Source: Azolla caroliniana (Eukaryota > Polypodiophyta). From it: a stretch of 64,000 nucleotides of DNA. Each line of letters starts with the position of its first letter. Positions within the stretch are counted from its first letter, which is position 1. Location: the NCBI GenBank assembly GCA_043228905.1, contig JBHGNT010000003.1:12214001-12278000 (forward strand), in the 5' to 3' direction. The notes beneath the pieces are model-generated. The model saw only the letters and a program-made list of their open reading frames with translations, was not told the DNA's origin and ran no database searches. The position numbers were made by a program, and so were the translations under genes. This document shows positions 1-12,465 of the stretch, piece after piece.

Positions 1-108
1 ACAAATGAGGCGATTATGTACAAATCCCTAAAGGGACGCAATAGTTCCATCTAATGTGGAAGCCCATTGACTCAAGAAAGGGAGAGGACGACCATTGTTG
101 GATGAAGG

Positions 109-504
109 CTATGCGTTGTCTTTCAACTCCCTCGGAGCCACCTTTAAGGCCATATATTGGCTCTTCAGAGTGGCTACAATTTCACTCCATATCTCTTGCA
201 ATAACCTTGTTGGATGGGTGGTTTGGTTGGAGAAGACTCGCCTACATCGTTGTTTCCATAGAATCCAAAGGGTTATTGGGCTGACCAATTCCAACACCTC
301 TTGAGATTTGTCATTAAGAGGAAAATAGTGGACATTGTCACTGGAGGAGAAAAGAACCTCTTGTGCTTTTATCACCAAAGTCATCCCCTCCTCCTGATGC
401 TCGTATCGGCCAATTGCAGCTTGCCATGATAGCCAACATATATTTCCCCACTTGATTGAACCTTGCACCTGGCATAATTGCAACAAGCGGCCAACCCCCC
501 CCAA
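109..504 (-). pseudogene. LINE 3' zf-RVT-region tail
   Basis: This 131-codon block continues the RT C-terminus after frame breaks around 505-540. It contains PITLWILWKQRCRRVF, the segment that follows the zinc-binding region of plant LINE reverse transcriptases. A homologous segment (TITLWALWKYRCNRLY) occurs on the plus strand near 21740, supporting the family assignment. It ends about 110 bp from the window edge, so little of the 3' UTR is seen. Confidence 0.75.
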
Positions 505-539
505 TTTCTATGGGACGTTGGGCAGTCCCACAGAGCGTG

Positions 540-3233
540 TCATATGGATTCTACTGCATGTGGGCACTCTACACAATTAGGAGAGTTAAGGTTCCCACGT
601 TGCCATGCTCCCACCGGTAGGGACTTATGTATTAACAACCATTGGAAAGTGGTAATTCGCCTCGCGTGTTGTTGCTTCCAGATTATCTGCCAAAACTTGG
701 TAATTATTGCGGAGGGAACTTGAAATGTGTGCCAGACCTTCGCAGCAGCCGATTCTCGGGCGGCTTGAGCAGCTAGAATGTGGCGACCCAATCTAGTTGT
801 GAATTGGAAGAAAGGGATGGGTTTGCTTCCTTGCCCCGCGTAGGGATCACGCCATGTCCATTGCAAAGGGTCCCAATTGACCTTACGCAGCCATGTGTTT
901 TCATGAGTACATATATGCCAATCAGGTTGTACTTTGATCGGATCAGGATCTACAATCCATTTATGACCAGTGTACGCGAGTACTCGAATGGCGTTATTCT
1001 GTGTGGGTGTCGCAATGTCTCTAACTTCATGGCCTTCAAGCATGTCTGGTGATCCTCTACCTCTTGGGATCAGAGAGCCCTCCTCCTCGTGGCCTATCCA
1101 TTTCTCCATTGTCGTCCTTTGAATAGCAGAGTCCCTAATCAGTAATGCGTTAATGATTTCTGATCTCATAGTCCATCCACCCCTGATTCCATGTAGTATG
1201 TTCGCTTGATCTTGTAGTGGCATTGACATAAACCGTCGCCAACATTCAATACTTTTGCCTGGACCTTCTGCAATGTATCCCCATGAAAACCCCTTACGTG
1301 ATCCCAGTAGTTGATTAGATTCATCCTTGACACATGGGTTCCATAGGATACGTTGACTGAGCCAGGCAGGTTCGGATCTCGGTTGATCACACTGGAGCCC
1401 CCGACGAATGTCACACCATGCCTTCCACATGGATGTACTGAATCTGTCCTCCAAATGGCGGGAGAAACTAGGTTTGAGATCCATGTTTAGAATCCATCCC
1501 GTTTGGGGGGCCCAATTAACCCCTTTCTGTGGCTTAAAGTAAGCGAAACGTAATCTCAGTAGCATTTTCCAACAATCATTTCCTGGTTGGAGTCCTCGCA
1601 CCACAAATTTGGCAAGTAAGGCTTTCGATTGTGAAAGGGGATCAATAAGACCCAATCCCCCTCTCGACTTAGGCGTTGTGAGTATAGGCCACGCCACCTT
1701 GGCGCGAGCTACATGGTCTTCCTTACCAGACCAAATGTAGTTGCGGACCAGTCGTTGAATCTGATGTATACTTTCCTTGGAGATTGTCCAGCATGATAGA
1801 CTGTACCATGTTGTTACGAGGAGTACCTGATTTGCCACTATGATGCGACCTGCTAGCGACAATTTTTTAGAGCTCCAATGTATCAACTTTTGTCGAATGG
1901 AGAGGATAGCAGGTGCAATCATAGTCTCCGGCGGTATGTTGAAGCCAATTTGGAAGCCCAAATATATGGTGCTCACACCTTGATTGATCCACTTGAAAGC
2001 GGGGTGAGGGTGCCACGCCGGATGTGTTTCCTGAGAAAGCCATATTGCACAGGATTTGTGCCAATTGATCATGGTGTTGGATCGCTTGCAAAATAAAACT
2101 AGCCCACTTTCTAGCTTTTGGAGGTTTTCCAGGTCCCCTTGCAGGTAGACTGCAATGTCATCTACAAATTCTATATCCAGGATGCTTTGGTAAGAATGAG
2201 GTATGGGAAGACCACGTAGGTTGAGATGCCGCGAGTTGAGAAAGCAAGAGAGTGCTTTGGCATATAATAGAAATAAGGATGGAGCTAGTGGACATCCCTG
2301 CCGTACAGAGCGGGATATTCGGAAAAAGGGGCCCCTTTCACCTGCCAACGAAACACAACTGTTGCCATTACTATAAAATCCTGCAATGCCTTTGATCCAT
2401 GTCTCTTGAAAGCCGAGTTTCCTCATCACACTTTCTAGAAAGTTCCATCATATCCTATCATAGGCTTTCTCAAAATATAGTAGCACCACCGCTACCTTCT
2501 TGTTGGTCTGCTTGGCAAGGGCTACTGCTTCCCAAAATGAGAAGAGGTTGTCTAGGATGCTCCGATTTCTAACGAAACCTGTCTGTGACGGATGAATGAG
2601 TTGAGGAAGAAGTGGAGTTAAATGGCGTGCCACGATTTTTGTGAGCAACTTATAGACAGTATTGAGAAGAGTAATGGGCCGCCACTTGTGAATGTCATTG
2701 GCATTCCCACCACTTTTAGGAATGAGATGTATCATCCCCTGTCCAAATTCCTCCGGCATGCTTCCAGAGGTGATGATCTCCTCATATGCCTGGAGGAGGT
2801 CTTCTTTAATAGTGCCCCAAAGGCATGTGAAAAAGTGCGGGGTGAGACCGTCAATTCCGGGGTAGCTCTCAGCATCTAAATCAGTGAGGGCCTCCCATAT
2901 CTCAATGATTGATAGAGGACGCACAAGCCAAGTATTCATTTCCGGTGTGACTTTCTCGGGTATGCTTTGGAGGATAATATCATCGCTTATGTCTTCCTCT
3001 ATAGCTATCATGTCTTCGGTAAGTAGGCGGTGATAATACCTTGTGGCAATATTCCTCATTTCGTCGCCATCCTTAGTGGTTGTTCCATCCTCCCGGTTGA
3101 GGCTGCGCATCACAGTTCTAGCGTGCCTCGGGCCTTTGGAGCGGAAGAATTCCTTTGTGGTTTTGTCCCCTACTCGAATCCATCGCGCCATGCTGCCATG
3201 AAACTCCATGTCATATATTGCCTTTTCTGCCAT
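540..3233 (-). pseudogene. LINE reverse transcriptase, one in-frame stop and a lost motif A Asp
   Basis: Two open blocks, 3233-2448 and 2429-540, lie in the same frame and are separated by an in-frame TGA just after KAYDRI. The first block has GIDGLTPHFF and the fingers segment WRPITLLNTVYKL. Motif A reads LLYFEKAYD, so the aspartate that normally precedes FEKAYD is tyrosine. The second block has RQGCPLAPSLF and the motif C box FVDD, followed by the thumb/connection region and the start of the zinc-finger region (CVECPHA) near 540. The stop and the missing catalytic Asp both show loss of activity. Confidence 0.9.
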
Positions 3234-3359
3234 GCTAAGTTTCTGTTTGGCCGTGGTGACTTGTCCTGCGATCCAACTACAGGATGGGTATCTCTGTTGG
3301 AGGCGTTGTAAGGCTATTAGTCCCCGTTTTGTCCTCTGTCGCTTCTCCTGAGCATCCTT

Positions 3360-4295
3360 TCATCTGGTCTTGACAATCTCATGTAGGAGAGTAGAGGCTC
3401 TTGTTAATTTAGCTAAAAGTTTGTCCGATGCTGATGAGCCATTGACGGGTAATGACCATTGGCTAGATAGTTGGTCCTTCACGTCTATAAGTGTGTAAAT
3501 AGTGTGTGGGATGCGAGTCTGGAATGGGCCCCATTTTCGGTGCAAATGAAAATGACCAGCTACCGGGTAATGGTCAGAGAAAGTCGTGCCTGGAGTTATG
3601 CGACACCACCCTCCCTTCGCTTCTAAAGCCTCCCCCACATAAATGCGGTCAATGCGAGATAGGGTGGGTCCACTATTCCGCCCGTCTGATCGGGAGAATA
3701 GGAGAGAGTCCCTTTTTCGTTGGAAGTTGGCAGAATGCCAGATGTCTCGTAGGTTAAGGTGGACACATAGCGTTCCCTTCCTTATAGGACTATGGGGTTG
3801 TTGTTGGAACTATCATGAATGGATTCGATCATATTAAAATCCCCTCCAATGCACCACTCTTTTGCACCCACTACTTGTAGGCGGATGCGGTCCTAGAATG
3901 TTGCGCTTTCTGTTCTGTTGTTTGGAGCATAAACATTCATGAAGTTCCATCATTGCCCTTGGATGGTCAGCGTGCAAAAATGTGCCCTACCAAGTATAAG
4001 TGATTCTTGGTGTATTAATCCTTGGGCTAGATGTTCCTAAATCAAAGTGCAAATACCACCATGATTTCCATCCTCCCCAATTGCTGGCTCCCAAATTGAT
4101 CGCCATGATCCTGGTAGAAGGTCTCCGACTTCCTTTAATTATGTGCTATTGAGGTGGTGTTCCTGCAACATGATGATGTCAGCACCACTCCCTAGTAAAT
4201 GTTCTTCAAGATCCCTGATCAGTTTCCATCTATTTTGTTGGTGTAGTCTACTTCTGAGTCCTTGCACGTTCCATGTTATAATCTTCATACTCATG
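3360..4295 (-). pseudogene. LINE APE-type endonuclease domain, broken
   Basis: The N-terminal block at 4295-4139 reads MKIITWNVQGLRS and ends with the catalytic-Glu region IIMLQEHHL. The C-terminal block at 3638-3360 has the FSDHYPVAGHF motif, corresponding to the SDH signature of exonuclease-endonuclease-phosphatase folds. The sequence between them is broken by stops and frame changes. In a working LINE this domain nicks target DNA to prime reverse transcription. Here it is a relic. Confidence 0.85.
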
Positions 4296-4746
4296 GAATG
4301 GGGTGGGAGGTTGCCAGTTGTGCCTGGTGCTTTGTACAACAGGTCGTGAGTGGGGAGCACTCACCATTTAGACATCCAGACATTTCCAGGGATGGAATAG
4401 TGGTCCACATCCATGAGTGGAGTTTGTGGGCTATCTTGTGGGCTTCAATCGCCCCTTCATGCTTCTCATAAAAATAGACAAAGATTGGAGTTAGTTGGGT
4501 GTTTATGATAGTCCGCATGTGGATGTGGCAAAGATGGGGGTCCTCTTCATTCATGGTGCACCAGAATTTAGTGTTATGCCAATGTTGCTTTAGTTCATTC
4601 ATGAGCTCTTCATCTCTTATTTGTGCTACAAAGCACGCTGCTTGGTTACATAACATATCTTTAATCTTGGATTTCGACCAATCTTCCTGAGTCGAAAGCA
4701 AGAGTGGAAAGGAGATTGAGGTCGTCGGAACTCCGTTATTGTGCAC
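4291..4746 (-). pseudogene. LINE ORF1 C-terminal remnant
   Basis: This open stretch of 151 codons lies just upstream of the endonuclease and overlaps its start. It contains Cys/His-rich segments but no zinc knuckle that I can identify. Its place directly 5' of the endonuclease suggests the tail of the LINE nucleic-acid-binding ORF1. The assignment rests on context more than on motif, and it could also be noncoding element sequence that happens to be open. Confidence 0.45.
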
Positions 4747-4750
4747 AGCT

Positions 4751-4873
4751 GATACATGTACTAGTTACTCCATGAAATATATAATCATATTCCCCCATGC
4801 TCTAGCATTTCCAATTTGTTTCACAAAGGATGGTTATTGCATGATGTGTGTCCTAGAATTTTCACGCAAGGAA

Positions 4874-4914
<41 letters not shown>

Positions 4915-5515
4915 GTCCAAAAGATATTGTCTAGTGTACCAAAGCGCCCCAAATGGTTTCTCTTTTCTAACCATGGTTTTCAATGTTAGACAAAATAAAG
5001 GTAAAATGAAAAATAGAGACATCATAGCATTTGTAGGCAACAATGCAAGGCTAGAACATTGTAGTGTATTTGAAGAATTAGGAGTCATTGATTTATGATT
5101 AAACCAACCTATAGCTTGTGGAAAGTATTTAGTATAATATATTTTCCATTTGGAAATGCAAGTTCAAATTTATCATTTCACAAATAGAAACCAGGAAAAC
5201 GATCTCTCATTCCTTTTTTCTTTGTCTTTTTTTCATGAATAGTTAAGTATTAACTACAAAAAGAAAAGAAAAGTGCACGACTCAAATATACAAGACCTTG
5301 GGAAAATACCTTCTGAACTTGTGAGGTTATGTGGAGTAAATAGCCAACTCACTTAATTGGGATCTCTCTTCATGTGCTAGGCTCTAGCTAGCATCCGTGA
5401 GGTTTCCCAAGAAAGAACCATATCTCTTAATGTTCTTGAACCTTAAATAAATACAAAGGTAATTGGCACACGGCAAAATTATGGCCTAATGCAATTGGTA
5501 GGGAGAGGCTTGAAA
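4751..5515. other. Intergenic stretch between LINE and TBL gene
   Basis: No gene is recognised here. It includes a (CT)n run at about 4878-4911 and AT-rich sequence. It holds the 3' flank of the minus-strand TBL gene. I could not place a convincing poly(A) signal. Confidence 0.6.
4878..4911. repeat. (CT)n microsatellite
   Basis: About 17 uninterrupted CT units, the first of several long CT/GA tracts in the window. Confidence 0.95.
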
Positions 5516-7524
5516 CTAACGAGGGTATGTTTCGTTGGGATTTATGATGGAGAAGAAGCTTGCGAAGAGGAGCTCATTCCAAGCATCTGGAAGACCCGGG
5601 AGGCACCAATGACTACAATCCTGGCGTCTCATGGGACGAGGCTGTTCCTTCCCAACATGATAAATGGAAGAATGAGCGTCCTTTCGGTAGTTAGACATGT
5701 TTGTTACTTCTAAAACCCGGACACCTGCATCTTGCAAGCGTCGGGTTTCAGAGCGCACATGCTTGTTGGTCCATGCCTCCTCTTCAAACCTTGTTCCTGT
5801 TGGCCAGGGTTGGGTTTCTTGGTGGCATCCTCCTCCACTCCTCCACGTACCCCCGCTGAAGTGTGTTGGGGAATACGTTCTGAAGAGGACAGCAGTTCTC
5901 TTTGGATCCAATTCCTTCTCCACCCACTCTCTCCATGTTCGCAGTGCCACTTTGAATCCATCTTCAATGCCCATACTCTTATTCACGTTATCTCCGATTT
6001 GGAAATAGCAGCCCCTATTAGTAACAACAGAAAGAAAGAAAGAGCGGCGAGTGAAGAGAGATCATGATGTGAGATTCTGAAAACTGTAAAAGTGAAGAGC
6101 AGCAGGACTTTTGTTTTTTTATTTATTTAAAGAGGGGGGGGGGGGGTTGGCTACCCTACCCACCCGCGCATGATCTTCTCGAAGGTCCACCAGTGGCCTG
6201 TATTGAAAATGAGGAGGTCGGCACCAATCCAGCGTGGGGAGGTCCAATCCATGTGGTCTAATCGGAGGGTGCTGGAGACGTTTTGGGATAGGGAAGAAGA
6301 GGAAGAGGAAGAGGTGGGTGGGGGTCGACCCAATGGGACGAGGAAGGGTGACCGGAAATATTCGATGCTCATGTTGTTATGGTCAGGAAATCGGAAAGCG
6401 AGGGAGCCACTGTGCTTTGTGATAGGCTGGCCATCCACCTCGTAGATCCTCCGCCTCTTGTCAGCATCCATGGCGCTGGCCAGCATGCACAGCATGGATT
6501 CCCACTGGTTCCGCCCGATCGAGTCCCCAACAAACACTATACGCCGCCCCTGCATCCTCTCCAGCACAGCGCTACCATTGAACCTACATCCATCCATCCA
6601 TCCATCATCAGAGAGAGAGAGAGAGAGAGAGAGGGAGTGATCATCTCATCTGAGCAGTAGTAGTAGTACTTAATTCTTATGAAAATTTTCTTTTTCGTAA
6701 ATTATGGTGTTTCTTATGGATTACCTATAGTCTACCTTTCTCAGGTTAGATGGAAGCTGAAGAAGACGACATTAATTAAAGCGTTTCACATGATTCAAAA
6801 CAACTAGGTCCAACCACAATGCTAAGGTCCTACCAGGATAATTACGGGCAAGAGACAACAACATGGATCCACATGATCTCAAAAAGCAGAAAACATGATT
6901 TGTGTCTTTCCAGCCTTAAGGGAGGGAAACTGTTTGTTATGTGTTTGATCACATATTATTATTAGCTTTCATTTAGATTACCAATCGATTATCTTCGGCA
7001 CTCCTTTTCCGGAGAAATATGCAAGGAGATTGTTCAAATCTGGATGAATTCGTCAAAGGCCCGTCCTAGTATAGTTGTTTGTACGGGCTCTGGGTCCTTT
7101 ACAACACATTTGTGCATGACAGAATGTGTTGTCTTGAATTACACAAAGATATAAAGGTTCTGTTGCGACAGACATTATATATAATGTGTTATATGGGAAG
7201 TTATAGTAAGTTAACGCAGAATGTAATAGCATCCCTTTCTGTTCCATATTTCCACTTTCACTTTTGGTTGGTTGAAGTGACAACTCCACTTTCACTTTTG
7301 GTTGGTTGAAGTGACAACTCTGCAGAGCTTTTTTGCCTCCTCTGTCTCTCTGATTCTCTCTCTCTTTTATTCTCTTTCTTTCACTTTTAATATATCTTTC
7401 TTTTATTTATTTATTTCGATGATTGGGTAGACACCCTATTTTATTATTGTATACCAATTGTCTCATCGGCCAAATTTTGGCCTTAGTTTTTTGGAAAAAA
7501 AGAAGGACTTAGAAGACGTTAATA

Positions 7525-7592
<68 letters not shown>

Positions 7593-9301
7593 ACCCAAAG
7601 GATAATAATGTATACACCAGATTCCCGCTTTTGCTTTTTACGCATGACGAGCTGTCTGGATTAAAATATCATTCTTATGTTAAATTTTGATGAGAACATC
7701 ATTCTTACTAGAGACATACATGCACATTTAATAAATAACATATTGGCGTACAAAAACCTTCCTATACCCACCACCAACACACCACTTTTGTATACCAAAT
7801 TGCATATAATTCATGTACTGTGTGTTGTGTTATTATTACATACATATATATATATTTGCGACATGTGATTCAAACTTTATCCCGAATGTTTTTGAAATTA
7901 TCGTTCAGAACTGTATGGATGTAAGTATGTGTAGCCGCGTGTGCCTCAGTTCTCCTTCCTTCCCTCTTCTTAAAACTCTAGTCATGTACAAACGTTTGCA
8001 ATTTATATATGTTTCCGCTATTATGTTATCCTATAGGCATGAGAAGTTACAGTGTCGATGTATGTAAGTGAGACATGGTTTATTCAGTGAGAGACTGACT
8101 CTGGTCTAGTGCCTTTCTTTCTTACTTACTAAGTATAATTGTTTCGTTCTCTCTCTCTCTCTCCAGGGAACGGTCACACCCTTAAAATTAATGCTGACAC
8201 TAGACCTCCTACCCCCATCTATTGATCATGTCTATGTGTGTGTACTTTGGAATTGCCCCCACCTACCTACCTCACTCACTCATATGACTCTTATATGTTT
8301 AACAAAAAGATTCTGTGTTGGCAAGTAAATTGTTTGGAGTCTGGACCACAATGTCTCTCATCCTCTCTACGAAATAAAATCTCTCGTAAACTAGTGGCAC
8401 TAAAGATGAGCTACATACAACCTGACCTCATAAATGGTTCTTGTTGGAGATGATCCATCCTCCCATGTAGTAGTAGTAGTGGTAGTAGTAGTTGTTGGTT
8501 GGGTGGATACATGGGGGACACTCTATCCTGTTACGAGAGCCAATGGTTTTTGGTAGAAAGGGCTAAACGCTATGAGCCAATTATTTTTAAGTAGCTAGGG
8601 ATGCAGACGAAATGTAATTGGATCATCACTAGTTCGATTCCTTTTCATTTTTTATTACGAAGCAAACACCAGCATTAATATTATTACTAACTATGACTAG
8701 CACTTACAATTATTGAATTATTCCAAAACAGCGGTTCCATCACGATTTACCTGGGAAGGCTGCAACCATAGGGCTGCCATCGCCAGTGCGCATAATCGGA
8801 ATCAGGCCGTCCATTTTCTTGGCATCGAAATCCAGGGTCAATAAAAGGACAATCTTCCGGCAAATACAGAGGATAGTTATCATTGAGTGCTGATTCCTCA
8901 TCATCACGGATCCACCTTCCATCAAACAAATCGCATGTCTTCCTAATTATACCTTCACCATCACTATTATCATCAATAACGTCTTCTACTCTTTCCTGAT
9001 TAGTCGCCAATCCTGACTGGTTAGTCACTGATCGTCTTTCCTCAATTAGTGTCGCTTGTAGTTTCATGGAATTAAGATAAGATGGGAACGATCTGGCAGT
9101 GTAATTAAGAAAGATGGTAGTGTAGCGATGATAGTAATTAGGGGAAGAATAATTCACGTGCAAGAAGAAGAAGAAGAAGAACAGGAGCAGCGCAAAGAAT
9201 AGTGTTATGCATTTGTAAGCATTTTTATTGCAGGTTCTGATGGAGTAGGAGAAGGAGAAGAGAATATAATTAGGTCCAGATAATGGAGTGTGTCGTTGCA
9301 T
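5516..9301 (-). CDS. TBL-family (PMR5N + PC-esterase) polysaccharide O-acetyltransferase, 3 exons
   Basis: Exons are 9301-8751, 6583-6164 and 6014-5516. All junctions are GT-AG, the phases match, and the total of 1470 nt encodes 489 residues with no internal stop. Residues about 25-50 form a hydrophobic segment typical of a Golgi signal anchor. A PMR5N domain follows, with [12 protein letters not shown] and [11 protein letters not shown]. The GDS box ([16 protein letters not shown]) lies at the start of exon 2 and the C-terminal DxxH box ([12 protein letters not shown]) is in exon 3. The Ser and the Asp-His are the proposed catalytic residues. Exon 2/3 splicing restores the conserved RGGCYFQ. 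Family members O-acetylate xylan, mannan or other wall polymers in the Golgi; the substrate here cannot be assigned. The length is normal for the family, and it looks intact and single-copy in this window. Confidence 0.93.
6015..6163 (-). other. Intron 2 of the TBL gene
   Basis: This 149-bp intron has donor GG|GTGGGT and acceptor AATAG|G. It contains a run of more than a dozen G on the plus strand near 6133-6146, an unusual homopolymer just inside the donor side. The splice phase is confirmed by the conserved protein sequence across the junction. Confidence 0.85.
6584..8750 (-). other. Intron 1 of the TBL gene with microsatellites
   Basis: This 2167-bp intron separates the PMR5N exon from the GDS-box exon, with donor AG|GTAAAT and acceptor GATGTAG|G. 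It contains (GA)n at about 6611-6633, a compound (TC)n(TA)n tract at 7527-7592 and a short exact direct repeat at about 7256-7318 (TTGGTTGGTTGAAGTGACAA twice). I see no transposon coding sequence in it. Confidence 0.85.
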
Positions 9302-9792
9302 AATTAGAAAGGAATGATAAGAAACAAAATGAGGAGGAGGAGGCAGCTGAATTATGGGAAGATTAGGGAAGATAAAGAATGGGATGGAAGGTGAATTAAT
9401 TAATTAGGATTAGGATTAGGATTAGGATTAGAAATTGGGAGGGTTGCTAAGTGAAGCTGATGAGAAGCAGGAAGCGCGAGGGAGGCTCCTGCCTTATTCA
9501 CTCACTCACTCATATAACTAATTAGCTATTTACAATTTTGTTTGTTGGTAGTAGGTGTGTATGTAGTCGCAGGAGTGGTGGTGGTGGTGGTGGTGGAAGA
9601 AATGGAAGAAATGGAAGGAACTTGGGAGGGAGGGAGGGTTAATTTAATTGAGTCGCCGAGACACAACGCAACACTTACCTACCTCACCTATCCATACATA
9701 CATACATACATCCATACATACATACATGCACAGTTGTTACACACATACCCCTTCCTTCCTTTTTTTTGTCTTTTTTATTTGTTGAATACCCC

Positions 9793-9848
<56 letters not shown>

Positions 9849-10897
9849 TTCTCTCTCTCCCTTTTTTTGTGCGTGTTCCCACACAAGGAAGGGGCCATGC
9901 TCATCTTCTCTCTTGTCCCAATCCCATGGGATGTCCTCGAAAGAACCTCTCTCTCTCTCTCTCTCTCTCATCTCCATCCATATTCCCACCACCCCTGCTC
10001 TATCCCCAGATAATTGGGTGAGATATCTGGACCATCGAAACAACACAATATTGGCCAACAACTACTTCTATAACTACCCATTTGTGTGTGTGTGTGTGTG
10101 TGTTGGTACCCCCCTCGTTTTTCCTCATTGATTGATGTGGGGCCATGGCTTTCATCCCTTGTGGCCCACGACTACTTTTCATGTCAATTTAGAAGGAAGA
10201 GCTCTAAAATGGAAACCAATTCCTAAACATGGCATAACATGGAGTTTATGGGTAGTTATTGCACGTAAATTGTTACGAGCATCCCGAAACGTACAAAGAG
10301 AGAGGTTTCGTTATATGTGTTGTATGTATGTATGAGACATAATGATTGTTTTTACTCGTTCATCCGCTGAACAAAATGCGAATTGGATCGTTGTTATAGA
10401 CTTGCCATATTTATTATAGGAACGAATGTTGCATGCACTGGAACCATTCCGAAGGAATAATAATAGTTCAGTTGTCTATAATATTGAACTTGGGGTCGAA
10501 CAAGAAGTTTGCAGCTATCTACTCTGGTAAATGCAACTTCAAAACATTGCCTCCCATTTGATGGCACAACCTTCATGGTAGGTACCAACCATTAGCATAT
10601 AGCAAATGTATTTATTTATCTATCATTTCCCTATTATGTTTTGACCTCGTAGCATTACTGGACATATTTTCTTGTTTCGAGATGCTCGTGATCATCCAGT
10701 CACTAAATCACCGAAGAATATATATATAGATGTTTCTTTGCTCTATCTAGGAGGCTGATTTCTCTTCTCACAATAAGACAGCTGGCACCCCTATTGCATT
10801 TTCTATACGGTTAACTTACCCTAATTTCAAAATAAAGAGAGATATACAAAAATAGATAGATTCTATTATCGTTATCATAGGTCATATAGCTCCCTGC
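9302..10897. promoter_or_regulatory. SSR-rich upstream region of the TBL gene
   Basis: This region contains a GGATTA run (9404-9431), GGT triplets (9575-9597), CATA units (about 9694-9725), two CT tracts (9796-9845 and 9947-9969) and a GT tract (10083-10102). CT/GA tracts near plant start sites can bind GAGA-binding (BBR/BPC) proteins, so part may be promoter, but no TATA box or start site could be fixed. From about 10100 to 10897 I see nothing coding. Confidence 0.5.
9796..9845. repeat. (CT)n microsatellite
   Basis: About 25 CT units, followed by imperfect CT-rich sequence and a second tract at 9947-9969. On the TBL sense strand these are GA tracts 500-700 bp upstream of the start codon. 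Confidence 0.95.
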
Positions 10898-11143
10898 TAT
10901 GGTAAATAAGGAATTATGGAACGGAAAGAGAGGGAGAGGGAGAGAGAGAAAGAGAAGAAGAAATTTTATTAAATGATAGTTCTTTTTGTCTCTCTCTACA
11001 ACCAACCGACCACATAGAGAGGAAATGTGGTGGTTATAGGTGCACCCTATTTTTGGGGTGCACCTTTCATATCATATAACTTTTCGTCTTATTATATTTT
11101 TATTTTTATTTACTTAATCTAAAGTAATTAGTTTATTACAACA
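10898..11143 (-). repeat. 3' LTR of copia-1
   Basis: On the element strand it starts TGTTGTAATAAAC and ends ATTTACCATA. It is matched by the right LTR with about a dozen differences. A purine-rich strand (GGGGGG on the minus strand at 11145-11150) adjoins its inner edge as the polypurine tract. Confidence 0.93.
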
Positions 11144-11150
11144 ACCCCCC

Positions 11151-11771
11151 ATAAACTAATTAGTTGTGAATCGTTGTAATCCTAAATTTTCACAACAAGC
11201 TTCAAATTTGCCCGGAGGGAGAGCCTTTGTTAGAAAATCAGCCCACATATGATTTGTCGATGTAAACTCGAAGGTAAGCTTGTTTTCTTCAGCCAACTCT
11301 CGTATAAAGTGATATTTTAAATTCACATGCTTTGTTTTCTCTAAGTGCTTTGGATTCTTCGTTAAGTAGATACATGATATATTGTCGCAAAAGATTTTTC
11401 AATTGAAGTGGTTCACATAGTTGGAGTTCTTTTAACACTGTTTGCAATCATAGTCCTACTTTAGCAGCCAACGCCACTGCTACGAATTCAGCTTCAGCAG
11501 ATGAGAGTGTCATGGACTTTTGTTTTTATTATTATCACGTCACTGCTGCTCTTGCCATTATAAAAGAAAAACCAATAGTAGATCTTCGAGAATCAACGTC
11601 CCCCCTGCAATTTCGAATCAGACCAACCAACAAGTGATTTGATTGGTCTTTCGGATTGGGATCATTTATATGTTAATCCATAGTTAGATGTGTGTTTTAG
11701 ATATCACATAACTTGTTGAAGTGATTTCCAATGCATAAGGCCAGGGTTATGCATAAAGCGCGAAAGATAAT
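11151..11771 (-). pseudogene. Copia-1 RT end and RNase H, second part
   Basis: Reading minus from 11771, the copia frame resumes with YLSRFMHNPGLMHWKSLQQV, the direct continuation of the segment cut at 16347. RNase H landmarks follow: DSRRSTIGF, MTLSSAEAEFVAVALA, IFCDNISCIYLTKNP and ADFLTKALPPGKFE, ending near 11150 before the polypurine tract. There are several in-frame stops. Confidence 0.85.
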
Positions 11772-11775
11772 TAAT

Positions 11776-11810
11776 AACACATTTGCGATCAGAAGTGGAA
11801 GGATTGAGCA
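11776..11810 (+). repeat. Left terminal inverted repeat of 4.57-kb element
   Basis: Matches the inverted right end (16308-16342) at 30 of 35 positions. The mismatches are at end-positions 6, 9, 13, 30 and 32. The core TCAGAAGTGGAAGGAT is identical. Confidence 0.88.
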
Positions 11811-12465
11811 AAAATGGAAGGATAAGGAATATTCCTTCTAATTTTGGGGTTTAGGTACTTCATTCATAAAACATAATGATACTAGTATCACATGTTCTCA
11901 AAATACCGTGGAAAAACCTCAAAAATTCATCATTTCCTAAACTTGGAAAAACGCTAAAATTATGCTATAATCAAAATGGTACAATGTTCACTATCATTGA
12001 GAAGTCAAGAAGTAATGTATTTTATAACAAACAATGTTTGTACAAAGCAATAATATTTCTAAACATAACTTTTACATCTTTCGAGTATTACAAACGACAC
12101 TCTCTTACAATAGATACCAAAATTACATTGACGAGTGTAACATTTACAAAAATCAATCGTATCATGATCCAGAGTCACTACTATAACTAATATACAATGC
12201 GGATTGTTCCTTGTCATCTTTGGATGTACCTATTAATATAGGCATTGTCTTCATCTAAAACTAGATGTTGACATTCCATGTTATGTGTTGACGATCTTGT
12301 TTGCCTTCGACTTGAGACCCCTTATAGAATAGGTAATTTCTCCTTGATGATATCTATTGTAGACTTCCTGAGACGTCCAACTTTTGTTAGTGTGAAGTCG
12401 TAAACAATAATATCTACGTCACCAATGTCTAGGCATGAAGTGCTACAAAATTTCGTTTCCTCTTT

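Larger units (their letters stand above)
1..4750 (-). mobile_element. Decayed LINE (non-LTR retrotransposon)
   Basis: On the minus strand the order is an ORF1 tail, an APE-type endonuclease, a reverse transcriptase and a C-terminal zinc-finger region, which is the order of plant L1-type LINEs. The endonuclease begins near 4290 with MKIITWNVQGLRSR and has a SDHYPV motif near 3570. The RT carries RQGCPLAPSLF and FVDD. The 3' end reaches the left edge of the window, so the poly(A) tail is not visible. The 5' limit is set where homology to ORF1 fades and is approximate. Stops and frame changes in every ORF make it non-functional. Confidence 0.9.

Noticed and set aside
9404-9431. GGATTA run as an interstitial telomere
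   Set aside because: The plant telomere unit is TTTAGGG; this 6-bp unit is different and only about five copies long.
9542-10131. ORFs across CT and GT tracts on both strands
   Set aside because: Translations are low-complexity Ser-Leu or Arg-Glu runs produced by microsatellites.
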